Origin: Numida meleagris
Lineage: Eukaryota > Chordata > Aves > Galliformes > Numididae
NCBI RefSeq assembly: GCF_002078875.1
Contig: NC_034412.1
Coordinates: forward strand, 78,544,041-78,608,040
Direction of reading: 5' to 3'
Length of the DNA: 64,000 nucleotides
Part shown: piece after piece, positions 26,871-39,954 of the stretch
How the letters are laid out: each line of letters starts with the position of its first letter
Numbering within the stretch: position 1 is the stretch's first letter
The notes under the pieces: model-generated
Seen by the model: the letters and a program-made list of their open reading frames with translations, nothing else
The model's database searches: none
What the model was told of the DNA's origin: nothing
Translations under genes and position numbers: made by a program

Positions 26871-27378
26871 TATACGTATATCAAAGAACCTCCTCTCGCT
26901 ATGATAATCAGAGTGAGACAGATATATGGACAGAAAAGGAAGTTTATTCAACAGTTCTGAAAAACTATGCGTCTTATACAGTCAGATGATTAGCATAGGT
27001 TGCAATAAGGCATTTAAGTATTACTTATGGATTTATGTCATGTTTTTAATAGAAATGGATATTGAGGTAACAGCAACAGAAAGCTTAATGTTTCATAAGT
27101 GTGAATCAAGTTCCTTCCTTTCTCATTTCACTGTCTCTCCCTTCTTGTATGGCTAGCACAGCCTTCTCCCTACTAGCACAGACATACCCATCTACAGAGC
27201 ACATGTCCTATTTAAGAACTCTCTTCCTAACTCACTGAGTTCACAGAAGCCTGTTTCAGCTGAGCAGCTCTTAAAGAAATTACACTTTTTTCATTTTTCA
27301 AAACAACAGTGCATTACCTATCTTTATTAGTGTACTTTACTCTTCTTAACTAGGCAAATCATTAACTAATGCAAGGAA

Positions 27379-28484
27379 GATGAGGGGGTTGAGGGCACCC
27401 TCAGTAAATTTGCAGATGACATCAAGTTGGGAGGAAGTGTCAATCTGCCTTGGGTTAGGAAGGCCCTACAGAGGGATCTGGACAGGCTGGATTGCTGGGC
27501 TGAGGCCAGTGGGATGAATTTCAACAAGACCAAGTGCCAGATCTTGCATTTTGTCCTGTCATGGTTTTATGATTTTCGGTTATTGGTACTCCACATCATA
27601 ACATCATGTAGTGAATGTACCTGGTTCTCAGAAGAGAAGGACTACTACATTCCCCACGGCATTTTGCTCCTCTGTTACCATTTTCCAGCCGGAGGGAAAA
27701 CATAAAAGCTCACAGTATAAAAACTTGCAGATCACGAGACCTCGTCCCTTTTTCCGCCGTCTCTCGTCCTGGCAGCACCTCGCTCTCCAGCCGTCTTATT
27801 GTCGGTAGTAGAGTAAGGCCTACCTTGATTTTGGGACATTCTCTCTCTCTGTATTGGATTTATCAGCTTAAATTGTAATTATATTGTATTATAGTGTGTT
27901 GTTTTGCATTCTGATATCTTATTTAGTAAATTAGTTTGTTTCTCCTCAGATTGTTGCCGCTGTTCTTTGCTCTCAGGGCCATCTCCTTACCCTTTTCCCC
28001 TTTTCCCTTTTCCCGGGGCGTGGGCCCGTGGATCCCCTGTCCCCTTCGTCACGGAACCGGGCTGAACGCCCGTAAACCGTTGACAGTCCACAACAAACAC
28101 AGGCAGTGCTATAGGCTTGGGGCAGAGTGGCTAGAAGACTATGTAGAAGAAATGGACTTGCGAGTGTTAATTGACACTCAGTTGAACATGAGCCAGCAGT
28201 GTGCCCAGGTGGCCAAGAAGGCCAATGGCATCCTGGATGCATCAGAAATAGTGTTGCCAGCAGGAGCAGGAAGGTGACTGTCCCTCTGTACTCAGCGCTG
28301 ATGAGGCCGCATCTTGAGTAATGCGTTCATTTTTGTGTCCCTCAGTACAAGAAAGATGTTGAGGCCCTGGACTATGTCCTGAGAAGGGCAACGAAGCTGG
28401 TGAGGGGTCTGGAGCACAAGTCTTAGGAGGAGTGGCTGAGGGAGCTGCGATTGTTTAGTCTGGAGAAGAGGAGGCTCAGGGGAG
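27379..28484 (+). mobile_element. CR1 LINE fragment split by LTR copy B and lacking its 3' end
   Basis: Two collinear CR1 pieces, 27379-27556 and 28086-28484, join exactly across the LTR. The first has the RT box FADD (27409-27420) followed by the conserved [19 protein letters not shown] region; the second continues with [18 protein letters not shown] and onward to the QRRATKLV-like region and the LEKRRL-like block. The sequence stops at 28484 in CAGGGGAG without the remaining ORF2 C-terminus, 3' UTR or tail. CR1 copies normally lose the 5' end, so a later deletion removed the 3' end here. The frame contains stops; it is inactive. Confidence 0.92.
27557..28085 (+). mobile_element. LTR family 1, copy B: solo LTR inserted in CR1
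   Basis: This 529-bp LTR begins TGTCATGG and ends GTTGACA, with a TATA box TATAAAAA at 27716-27723. GTCC flanks it on both sides (27553-27556 and 28086-28089), a 4-bp target duplication, and CR1 resumes immediately after it, so the insertion is a solo LTR with no internal region. It is about 97% identical to the copy at 51.0 kb by hand alignment (about 17 substitutions plus a 7-bp length difference in the C/T-rich part). The insertion is younger than the CR1. Short reading frames within are chance. Confidence 0.93.
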
Positions 28485-31446
28485 TTTGTGCTTTATTTTG
28501 CCAGTTATTCTTTACAAAAAAAAAAAAAATTCTTATATAAATTAAATTCAGTTCTTCCCTCTTTGTTACTGAAATGAAAATTGCTGCAGAACCTGTCTAA
28601 ACCAAGATGCTTAACATAAGTTTTTTTGAGGCTATCTGAATGAAGTGATGCTTTGCAAGCAAAATTCAACTTCTGTCAACATTCATATTCTTCATATGCA
28701 TTTTTACTTCTTAATATCCTGAAAACTTGATGTAAAATAAGCAATTATAAACAGGTATGTGAGGATTCAAAGATCTAGAGCAATTTAAGAAATTCAGTAG
28801 GTTAAAACTTCCTGTGTGCTTCTACCATTTCCCTACTTAATATTTGATCTTTTTTCCATCTTGAGAGTAGGAAAAAAAAAGACAAAAAAAACACAAAACC
28901 ACAACAACCTTGCACTTATATAACATCTCTTTATTTTATCTTCCAAGAAATTCTAATGCTGTATGACCATAAGTAGGCATGTAAATTTTTTGTCATGTAG
29001 AGGTTTGCATCATCACTTACAGTATCCAACCATTTTATTCTGTATATATCAGACATGTTACTGCAAATACAACATTGAAATTGTTGCTTTTAACATTAGG
29101 GGAAAGAAGACAGGACTCAGCGTTTGCCATTTCATCTCATTTAGTACTTCTTTTGCCAGAAAAAAATAACTGAGGATCTTAAATAAGAGTTGATACATAT
29201 TATACCTTCAACTTATCCTACCTTAAAACAGACCTTTCTAACTTAGTCTCTTGATGGTTTCTTCCTTGTCTTCATTTTTCTTGGGGCAGTTGGAGTTTAT
29301 TTCAGCTTCTTATTAATTTACATACCTTATAAATATAAGAATAGTGTCTCCATGTCTGTAATGTTAAAGTATCTAGTTATCATAAAATTCAGACACTTTG
29401 AATATATCTAATTTGTAGACATCAGCACTGCAGCGTGAGAACGACATTTAGGGATCTTGGGTATTTCTTGTCTAATAGTTGTTCATCAGCTTGTACTGTA
29501 GCATTATGACATTTGAAATTCTTTTCTTAGTCTTAGCAGGAGATCCAGTGTTTTAGATTTTATTTCCTTGACAGTTACAGACTAGCAAAGTGAATGTTTT
29601 TTCTTTTTTCTCATTTTCTTTTCTACGAGAACTGCTTTTATCAGGATTGTTTACTGACGATAAAGAAAATCTAAGTAGACTTGCCTTGCTCAAAGATGGA
29701 AGTGACTGTAAAAGTGCATGTCTGTCTAAAAAAGTAAATAATTGTTTTTCATTTCCTCTTGAAAATTTCTAAGTGTCTTTCTTTCTGTTCTTGGCTTTAA
29801 ATGACAAAAACTAAGACAGTGAAAGAGCCTGAAAATCAGATATTTTGGATAGTATTTTGTGTACGTTACGACTTTCTTTTAATATACTTGGTAGAAGGAG
29901 ATAAGAAACTGATGTAAATAATGCTTCAAAAAAATCTTCAATTCAATGAAACATTTTTTACCTTTGTCTCATGTCCTGGGATGAAAAAGAACTCCTTCCT
30001 GCTCGCTGTACATTTTGTCTACTGTTCAAAATCATAATGTTCTAGCAAGACTACAATATTTTGTCTGACATGTATATAGAAGTATTATTTTTTGCCCTGT
30101 AGTGTTGTAAAAATATTTAATAACTTTAACTTCAAATATGTCTTTCTAGTTTCATTTGGTAATATACTCCAAAACTATTGCAGAGTATTTAACAATGTAC
30201 TTTGTTCAATATGTTTTTAAAAACCCTATATCTTCTATTGCACAATAGTATTCTTTATTCTGTATTTTTCTATATTTTGAATAAAAATAGAATAAGCATT
30301 GGATCTCTTTTAAGTTTTCATTTATGTCCATTCCTCGCAAGTTGTAAATGTTGATTCTAGCTAATATGAAGTAAATGTGTAATGACTGCAGTGCAGCTCA
30401 CTATCTTTAATGTTTTCATCAGTATTCTCAAAGAAAATTTGCAGATTTACTGCAAGAAAATATGTTCCTGACAGTAGATTTTGGGATATGAACTGTATGT
30501 CACTCATGACAAACAAGACAAGCTATGTCCTGGAAATCTTCACAATTCCTTCTGTGTTGAACGTCACTCAGATTTCTGCTCAGAGAGAAAAAAAAAAAAA
30601 AGGGAATAAAAGTTTCCGTCCTTTCTTCATCCCTTAACAAATAAATTCTCAACAGCAAGCATTACTGATCTTTTATTTGTTCATTAATGGAAATTTATGT
30701 AACTCACTTCTGATCCTAAAGATATGGGTTGCAGCAGCTCACTGGGCAGCACTGTGGGCTTTTTAATTTATTCCTCTGGAGATCTCATTCTGGAGTAGAT
30801 TGACGTAAGTAAGTAAATTCTGATTTAAATAATCAATTTTAATGTTTTGTTTTCTAATTAAGGTTTTTCCTAAAGAAATGCTATTCTTCATTAGCTGATA
30901 AAAGTTGTTGCCATCTTTATATTTTGTATCTGTTTATTTAAGCAATTAAGCCATTTAATATGCATTTATTCAGATACTGCTGAATTTCTATTATGTTTGC
31001 AAATAAAGAATGAAGATCTTTATTATTATCTAAAGAATGGTCTACATTTACTCATTACTTTTGTCACCTTTATTGAAACGGAAATTGGAATTCAATTATA
31101 AATAAGCAAAAGAACAATTTGATAAATAAAGTGTCTGCACACATTAGGAAAATATTTATCTGAGGTTTTTTTTCAGTGATAACTACTTGCTTTATAATAA
31201 ATGGAGCACATGTATCGTAGTGAATTCACTGAAATAATTCTTATGTTCCTGGCCTTTTCGATCTCTTTTTATAACACTTTCTTTACATTTATATGCTAGA
31301 AAATTCTTTCTTGATTTTCAGTAGTCTTTTGACTTTGAATGAACTAAACACTGACTGCCATTAATTGAATAAATACAAAGAAATGTTTTCTCTAATAAGA
31401 AATAAACTAGTTTAGAATATTCAACTTATTTTTGTCTACTTTGATA
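28485..31446. other. Unique AT-rich sequence, no gene seen
   Basis: No recognised element. It begins where the CR1 3' end is missing, with an A-run at about 28517-28530. A 14-residue A run sits at about 30588. Confidence 0.5.
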
Positions 31447-31987
31447 TACAGGTATGCTCTGAAAGTAAAGTCTCCCATTTTTTTATGTTGTCCCATAATG
31501 TCAGAGGCAGATGGTGGTGGTATGGCAACAGAGGTTGAACCTTCCCACCAATATTCCCTTACATTTTGTAATTACATGTGACAGATGGCAGCAGAGGGGT
31601 AGTCTGACAAAATGGCATCTGATGTGGAAGTGTGTGTGACATGAAAGCGTGTCACTGAATTTCTCCATGCAAAAAAAAATTGCATCCATTGTCATTCATC
31701 AGCACTTGCTGAACATGTATGGAGACAGAGGATGTGAACAAAGTGAGGCAGTGGGTGGTGCATTTCAACAGTGGCAATAGTGAGAGTGAGTCACCTCTGC
31801 TTGTACAGATTTGCACTAGCACAGCGTGCAGGCTCTTATTCATTGTTGGTAAAAATGCGTAGCTAATGGTGGTGACTGTGTCACCACTGAGAATTTGCTT
31901 TTTCAAATAGAGTAATTGTGCTCTTTGTATCTGTTGTAGTGTTCATGGAAATAAATAGGAGGCATTACTTCCAGAGCATACTACATA
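31447..31987 (+). mobile_element. Mariner derivative, Galluhop-like, internally deleted
   Basis: About 540 bp with inverted ends: TATGCTCTGAAAGTAA at the left (31453) and its imperfect complement TTACTTCCAGAGCATA at the right (to 31980), flanked by the TA dinucleotides typical of mariner insertion; the exact edge within the TA-rich ends is open. Only the N-terminal, DNA-binding part of a transposase survives: about 31727-31800 reads DVNKVRQWVVHFNSGNSESE, with the VRxWVxxF helix-turn-helix pattern of the family. The catalytic DD(34)D region is absent, after which the sequence jumps to the 3' end. It is therefore a non-autonomous copy. Resemblance to chicken Galluhop/Mariner1_GG is from memory of the family. 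Confidence 0.85.
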
Positions 31988-32914
31988 ATAAACATTTGAA
32001 AAAACCACGGTTCAATAATAAATTATTCTTTAACAGCAAAGCAAATCTACTTCAGCCATATCTTATGCCAAATACTGACACCTGTTTTGGAACACGTTAC
32101 TTTTGATTATCTATCAATAGGATAGGTTTATTGTACATGAAAAACTCAGCAGCCAGACACTGTCTGGAATTTAAGTAATACCAGGAAATCCTTAAAAGCT
32201 GCACATAATCTTTCATACATTTTTAAATACTGGAATATGTTTATGTCTGGGGCTTTATCTTGCATTCACTTCAGTAGATTACATGGTGTCTGACCATATA
32301 AAAGCCTGTTTTAATGGAAAATCAATATTTTTCATTACAATTAGTGGCTGTAAATTAATTAGCAAAGTAAAATTATTCTAATTTAGTCAAGAATAACAAA
32401 AAAGTTCCTCAATGGAATCATATAAGCATAACATATAAATTTCATACTGCTTTCTTACAATTGATTTTTTCCCCATTTTTTTTTTCTTCTCAGCAGACCT
32501 ATTTTTTCAGTAGCTCTTCTAGAAACCCCCTTGAGAGACATCAGATCTTTTAGTAGCACACTAGCTGACAACCAGCCTGATGAGTTGAAGACGTGATCCC
32601 CAATCAGCAGAAAGCTTAATGATTTATTGCTTTTGATTTGTTGAAGATTCTCATTTGTCTTCAAAGACCTGGAAAGCCAGTCAAAGTCTTCTGGGAAGTA
32701 ATAGACTTTTAAAAGCTTCAGTAGTTTATAGTCAAGAACATACCAACTGATCACTGAGCCACAAGTTCATAAGATCATGTGAGATACTTTATCTGATTTG
32801 TATGGCATGTTTGTCATGCTGGAGCTAAGGAATATTTGTTCATTTTACTTAAGAATTGTTAAGTAATACGCTCGTATAAATCTGCATGGCTGGTAAGAGG
32901 TAGCTTGTCTTTTT
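31988..32914. other. Unique sequence between two mariner copies
   Basis: No recognised element. A 99-codon open frame on the minus strand (32455-32754) has no family signature, and frames of this length are expected by chance here. Confidence 0.45.
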
Positions 32915-33253
32915 TGTCACTGTCACCACTGCTGAAACACACCACCCACTGCCTCACTGTGCTCACATCCTCTGGTCTCCATAAACGTTCAGCAAGTGTC
33001 GATGAACATCAGTGGGTGCAATTTTTTCTGCACAAAGGAATTCAGTTACACACCTTTGCTTCACATGCACTTCTATGTCAGATACCATTTTGTTAGACTG
33101 CCCTCTGCTGCCATCTGTCACACATAATTACAAAATATAATGCAGTATTGGTGGGAAGGTTCAACCTTTAGTGCCATCCCACCAACATCCACTTTTGACA
33201 TCATGGGCCAACATAATAAGATAGGAGGCATTGCTTTTGGAGCAGCCCTCATA
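32915..33253 (-). mobile_element. Mariner derivative, Galluhop-like, half deleted
   Basis: This is the minus-strand 5' half of the same element as at 31.4 kb. It runs from the terminal repeat GGAGGCATTGCTTTTGGAGC next to TA at 33252-33253 down to the helix-turn-helix coding stretch (about 32915-32990), where it ends abruptly. The 3' half and second terminal repeat are missing, so it could not be moved by a transposase. It lies in opposite orientation to the copy 1.4 kb upstream. Confidence 0.85.
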
Positions 33254-36200
33254 CATGGTCTCCTACAGATGTCAAATCTCCATAATTGAGATAAGATTCT
33301 AGGAAAGCGTAAAGCTTGCCACCAGATGAAAAAGCAAGTCATATAAACAGGATTTGGAGTAATATATTACTGCTGACTAGATGCAAGCAGAGGTATGTAA
33401 ATGCTGTAAACATAAAAGCTATTTCTTTCTTCCCATGGTGGTACATTTTACAAGATGCTTTCATTTTTGTACTGCATTTCTATGACATTTGCTACTGGAA
33501 TGCGTTCTACTGTTCTACTGTTGTTTTCCCCTTCTCTGTTTTCTTTTTAAAGAACAAGAATTAGAATATTGACATAATTCTGAGAAGAATGAAACATATC
33601 TTTCATTCAAATGGAAGTAAAACTCTCCATTGATAATATGGTGTCTTTTACCAGATTGATACATGTTATATATTCATTGTTTGGATGGACTGCATAATGA
33701 TGCAACTAGACTGCTTCTTCCATAAGATATAGGATAGTAATTGTCATTATCACAACAGGTTAATTGATTTTATATTGCAGCTAGAACATATGATATAACT
33801 CTGCATGTAAGCATGCGAATAGTATGTTTTCATTTAATACTGCATATATCAATGAAATATTAAAGCACAACTAGATACATTTCCTGCTTTTATTTCTTGG
33901 AAATCACAATAATATACTCATCCACTGTGCTATTAAGCAAGATTACTGGTTAGTTTATTCCATAACTAATCGATACGCAATATGAATAATCAGGGCAGTA
34001 CATCTCTAGAACACCAGAGTACTGGTGGTGTACAATATGTACAATGTACAGAGTGCACAATGGTATACTCATGCAGGATTGTGCCACAGTACATGGTAAT
34101 GGTAAGTACACACTCCTAATAGATCTGGCCTTGGAACAGACTGATCTGACAACTCTTTAAACAGTAGTTGTTTGCAGCACCTGGACCTCTACCTGCTTCA
34201 CCAGTGCAACTCTAAGCATGAACACTGCAAAGAATTTCAAGTGCTCAGGGAATTCCCCAAGTAAGCTTGGTCTGGCTGTCTATAGATCAGTCTTTGAATC
34301 ACAGCTGTCAATTTAAGTGTCCAAAGATACAGCCTAATGAAGAACTTCTATCAGGCTTCCCAAGGAATTGTCGCAGACATTGTCAGTGGTACTGGATGGT
34401 ATTTGGAATGTTTAAAGATGTGTTAGGTAAAGCAGAGGTGTAATAAGATGTAAAAGTATCTGTAAAAGTATATTAAGTAGACTTCAGTATGAGCTTGTTT
34501 TGAATTTAAACCTTAAGTTTATAATTGTGTAAACATTTTTTTTACCCAATGCTCCAGTAAAAATAGAATTTTCATTGCTTGACTGAGGACAGAGGCCCCA
34601 TGGTAACTGTGCTTTACGTGCAAGGCTCGAGTCATGGCCTATTAAGCTTGTTATCAACATGTTATGAGAACTTGTTGCGTGAACCAGAGCTTCATATCAG
34701 GTGTCTCTTGTTATGATGTAGTTTTATCATGCGATAACAGCAAAGGCCTGAAAATATGGGCACAGGTTGAAACAGAGGTCCCAGGACTGTAAACAATTTA
34801 CTGGCGGCCAATTACTGATCTCTGAGAAAATACAACTTTGGGAAATGAAGAGGACAGTTTTTACTTTTAGAAAAGCAGCAGCAGCTAAGCAAAGGAAAAA
34901 GAAATAGCAAAGCAGAAGGATAAAGCAGACGCTATGGTCTAGGAAAGTAATCCTGCCTCAGTGTTGCAGAGTGCATAGTCTAGAGGGAGGGGAGTCCAAG
35001 GTTGAGCCATTCTCTATAAGCTCAACAAAAGGAAAAGATACCAATTTTGAGGAGGAAGGAAAAGATAAAAACAGAATGCTACTGCATTTTCAGCTTCTCT
35101 TAACAGCAAGCTCTCAAGGCTGACTACCTTGACCTTGATGACTAAGACTTACAAAGGCTGTAGCCATTAGCTATGCATACCGTGATATACAACTAATTCA
35201 GAATGTGATTATTATGAACTGTTTGGAATAAGTAGAGATAATGATAAAATACACGTAAGAGCTCCTTTGATAATACAGTGTATTGTTAATGAATGTCAGT
35301 CTAGGAAAGTTTCATTTTAAAGTTTAAAACTGACTTATTACTCCTTTATACACTACTATCCCAACTTAATTCCTTAAGTGATATATGTATAATCAGTTGT
35401 AAAACACAGTGCGTAGGTCAAGAAGGCCCATCAAAGGCAATAGAATAGTCATACAAAGGGAAAAAAGTCTCTTTATCTCTATCTTGAAAGTCTGAACAAC
35501 AGTAGCTAAACCATTGATTGAAGAGTTTTTGTTCCAGCCTGCACATTTTGGCTATCATTGTGGCCCATAGGCATGTAAGCAGTGACTTCTTCCTTATCTC
35601 CAAAAAATTCTTGTTTGTTGTTATGCTGCTTCATTTCTCTCTCTGAAAATTTTTTCTAAAAGATACTATTGACTCTAATCAGATATTGTAATAAACAGAA
35701 ATTCTCATATTAAATATAGCTGCCTTAATTCTTAATGCACAGGTGTAATATTATAACGCGTACAACTACCCTTCATTGAATTTGCATTTCTAAATAAAAT
35801 GAACCTTGTAGCATCTACCTACCTTTGTATGCAATTTCATCAAGGAAGTGGCTTTGTTGTCATAGTGATTAATGAAAACAGTGTGAAAAGTATTTACCAT
35901 TATCTGTGTCCAAACTCAGTGGCTGCTACTGTCTGCATTATCTGTAAAATCTGCATGTTGTTTTTTTTCTTTAGTAATCACTCCATTCAGTGGTAACTCT
36001 TACCACTGACATTTATTGCATTTCTTTCTTTTACACGCTACTATAATGGCCTCAACTGAATCTATCACACAGAAAGAAATGCAAGGCAAATAGCACATTC
36101 ACAAACATTTCTTTATATAGCACTAAGATGAAGTCACAAGAAAAATAAGTTTTACTGGTTGAATTTGTTACCAATTCATAGTTAATATTAAGAAAAATAT

Positions 36201-38900
36201 GTTTATGCTATCTTGCCATCTTCTATTACCATGCATGTTTTATGATGCACTGAAGGAAAGCATAGCCCAGCAAAATGAGCAAATGTTAAAAAAAAAAAAA
36301 AAAAAAGCCATTAAAAAAGCAGGGCTCCTCTGCTAGAAGTGCAAGATACAATAAATACTTCTTTTCAAGTACTTGCTTTGTTAAAAAGGATACATTTTCC
36401 ATGTGCTAAAACTGAATATATTTTAAGCCATTCCTGAGATTTAGAAATTCCTTTATAAAGAAATATCCTTTAAAAGATTTTACTAAGTAGACAAATGAAA
36501 TGCAAAGCAGAGGACATTGACAGATTGTAATGTACTGAAAAACTTTATTACTTACAGAATGTTAGTTAAGATGGCTTTTTAAAAATCTGACACATAACAA
36601 TGATTTCCTATCTTCCCTCTACTTCAGAAGAACAAAAACTTTATACTGAGAAATTTTATTTATTTCTATAATTGTTATTTTCTAAAGTTAGTTGCCATTA
36701 TTAGTCAGACCTTCATTTTGCCTCATTTTTTAAGCCAAAATATAAGCAGTTACATGGTGTCTACTTTAATTCTCTTACAATGTAAGAATCACCTTAGTAA
36801 AGTTATTTTCGTTATTCTAGAAATAAGTAGTACATTAAACTCAGAGTTTGTGGCACATTTCAGTACCTTTCACCTGCCAGGAATAGCAATAGCCAGATTT
36901 ACATGTTTCATGTTGGACTCCTAGGGAAGTCCTTAACGTTTCTTTTGAGTGAATAGACAGTGTGGACAGGTGATACAGTATAATGCTTCCAAAGCACAGA
37001 GTAATAGAGATGAAGAAGGCAGACTACAACTGGCAGGAATTTTGGAAGAACAGAGGTTAGTAAATGAAATGATTTAAAAAAAAAACAACTTTCCTGAGAT
37101 GTTATCTGTGCACTTGTCACATGAAAAAGCAATTCTAATTACTCTTACCTCTTACTAACTACTTACCTCTTACCTCTAACTTACTAACTACTCTTACCTC
37201 TAACTACTCTTACCACTTCTGTCTTGACTGTGTGCAGTATCATTTCTTTTAGTCATAGTTGTTAGCCAGCATGGTATCACCTGTACTGAGCAAAGAAAAA
37301 GTGATGTGTAATCAATTTCTTCCAAGTAATCAGCATTATATACCTGTAATATTACTTTCCAGACCCAACAGTCAGCAAAGAAATTGGTTTCTCTGGGGAA
37401 CTTTGACAACTTTGTACACCAGCTTTGGAACTACTATTGAGCCAGTTTGAATTGTCTTTCTATAATATTCATTCACATGAACATTTCAAAAAATCAAGAC
37501 AAATGAAAATCAGATCTATTGCTTGTGTTCGGTGAATTATAGTATGACTGTTAGTGAAGTTTCAAGCTTAGAACAATAATATATAATAATATTAAATTAT
37601 TTTTCTCTCAGAAATTCAGTTTCATCTTAACCAAAATACTTAATGAGAATTCCATCTGCTAAAAGAGAATGTGAAAGAAAAACTGACGTGAGATTTAGAA
37701 AGAGAATGGAACCCATTAAAAATGTAACAGAGCATCTTATTTCAACTTATTTTGATATAATTTCATTTATATTGCATTACACATAGGCTTGTCCAGCTGG
37801 TCTCATGTGGTCTATATTTTCTTTAAAGGAATGATTTTGATGGTGAGGCTGCTTTGCGGCTTTGATTGTGAGGTTTCTGCTCTGAAAGATGTGAGAGGTG
37901 TCTCTTTGCATGACTTTAGACTCTGACTAGAGTCAGAGAGGTTGAAAGTAGGGAAGTGATTGCACAGCTGTGAACTAACCTTATTAACAAAATGGAGCAA
38001 AATAACAGTGGAACAAAACAGAGACACTCAATCCTTTCCTAGCACTGTTGAATCTGCTTTTTAAACTATATGAAGTCTCTTCCCCAGCTGCAGTTGTTAA
38101 AATAGATTTCAGCAGTAATCTATACTTTCTTTTGTAGTATTCACATAAAAGCAACATTGCATCACTCCTCTCACTGCTTCCCCACTGAAAATGGGACGAG
38201 CTTCCCTTGTCTTCCCACTGTATGAAGAAGGCAGGCAGCGTCCAACTGTGTGTAAGTTGGCTGGAATCATTTGCTCAAGATTCTCGGAGACAAGAACAGC
38301 ACCATCGTCATCTCTATAAGCCGGCACTGTAGCAGCTAATACGCAAAAGCTGTATATGTACTAAATATATTAATGTATTAAAGTAGATAATGTACTTAAT
38401 GATGTAAGTAAAGGGAGCGAGAACAGTGTGTCCTCAGTGGCTCCTTCCTCACCAACACTTTTTTCCCTGTAGATAGAAAAGCGAGTAGCGCTGAGCGGTT
38501 TACTGTGATTGATTTAGCCCATACCTATTTAACACAGTGAAATGTTCACACTATTTTCTCTTGCATACTGAATGCCACGATGTTTTGAACGTGACACGTG
38601 TATTACAACAAGGCAGACAGTGCAAATATGAAGACATAAAGAACTGGTGTATATGTCCAAGAAATAAAATAGGTCTTTGTTCACCCAAATTAAGGTTTTA
38701 ATAAAATCGAAGAACACAAATGTTTGGTGAGCAATAATGAGATTGCATTTGGGATGTGATGTTTGAGCAAAAATAATTCTCTCTTTATTACCTAATGTTT
38801 TAATTCAAGTTGTTTGGTTGTGCGTGTGACAATATGTTTTGAATGAATTGTGTTGAACCCTTGTCAATATGTTCATAATGACTGTCAGCTGTGAATCAGA
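33254..38900. other. Unique AT-rich sequence, no gene seen
   Basis: No recognised exon or transposon. It contains a 19-residue A run at 36288-36306 and the minisatellite-like tract at 37139 listed separately. The segment 34560-35170 is somewhat richer in G/C and purine-rich; I recognise no gene in it. Confidence 0.45.
37139..37214. repeat. Degenerate minisatellite-like tract (ACTCTTACCTCTA)
   Basis: Variants of TTACTAACTA and ACTCTTACCTCTA are reiterated irregularly over about 75 bases. The copies are not in perfect register, which suggests repeated slippage. No larger element is evident. Confidence 0.75.
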
Positions 38901-39407
38901 ATGAAACTAAGTTCTTCCTGTAACAGTTTGGAGGAAAGGCAGCATTCTGAACAGGAGTGTGATTTTCCTAAAACACTTAGTGCATATTTATGTGGGGTAG
39001 ACTTTGCCATAAATACACTAATTTTAGTGCAACACGGAAATTTACAGTGGTTGAGGGTGTCTGGATTTATCATCTATAGAATAAGATACAGCCATTTCAT
39101 ATCCATATTTTATATGGTTCCTTTGTTATTTGTTTTAATTGTTCTTTTTTATCCAAATAATAATTATCTACTGCTTTCCCATTCCAGTAAATATTTTGAA
39201 GAGCAAGTTATTAATCTTCACATAACTTCACATGCAAAGAATGACATGTTAATATTTCCTTGTGGTTATATATTACTACTTAAAGCAATGGAAGAATCAA
39301 AAAACAGCACTGAATCCACCATCCTAAATTCACTCTGCAGTATCAGTTTCATTATTATTAAGAGTGCATTTGCTCTGCTAGCTTTTTGCATATATGATAA
39401 TCAGTAA
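38901..39407 (+). other. Longest repeat-free ORF (168 codons), probably spurious
   Basis: An open frame of 168 codons from an ATG lies outside any repeat I recognise. The translation is rich in Ile, Leu, Phe and Ser, as AT-rich DNA gives, with a hydrophobic segment at about residues 85-110 (HFISIFYMVPLLFVLIVLFY), but it has no family motif I know. Given the stop frequency at this base composition, one such frame in 64 kb is mildly unusual but compatible with chance. No promoter, splice signals or polyadenylation context support it. I do not annotate it as a gene. Confidence 0.2.
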
Positions 39408-39954
39408 AGTTCTAAGCAGTAAAGCTCTACTGTTACTTCAGTAACAGACTTTCAATGCCTTGTGCCTTTGCTTAAGAAAGCATGAGCATTAAGCAAACCC
39501 AGTTGGCAAAAGTAGTTAGCTTGTCTGCGATGTAAGAACTAGTTCAGTTATAGCAGGAATAAGTCATTAATGGTAATACTCATACAGATTCACGTATTGT
39601 CCCTGAATATTCTACTGCTGATACCTTAAGGAAATTCTACATTTTTAAACCTGTATATATGGAAGTTTCCTTGAAGAAATGGTAATCTAAATGTTTAAAT
39701 AATTATAGTGAAACAATTGTCTTATCAAATGATTTTTTTTGTTTTGCACTTTTTAACATCTAAACACTTAGAATGTAATATTTGAATATAGTTTCTTTAT
39801 ACATTTATAACAAGTGTTACTTAAAAATCTGCAGGCATAAAGGTGAGTCTTTTTTTTTAGAAGTACTGTAAAAATTTGATTAATACACATAAATCTTGAC
39901 AGATATGTGAAAAATCAGAAATCAATTAATTTGATTCATCTCTTAAACTGTTAT

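Noticed and set aside
32455..32754. 99-codon minus-strand open frame with protein-like composition
   Set aside because: No recognisable motif, and frames of this length are expected several times by chance in this much AT-rich DNA.
36288..36306. A19 tract as a retrocopy tail
   Set aside because: Same reasons: no recognisable retrocopied sequence next to it.
37139..37214. Repeated TTACCTC motifs as a CRISPR-like or telomere-like array
   Set aside because: The units are irregular, unspaced and not TTAGGG; it is a degenerate slippage tract in a vertebrate genome.
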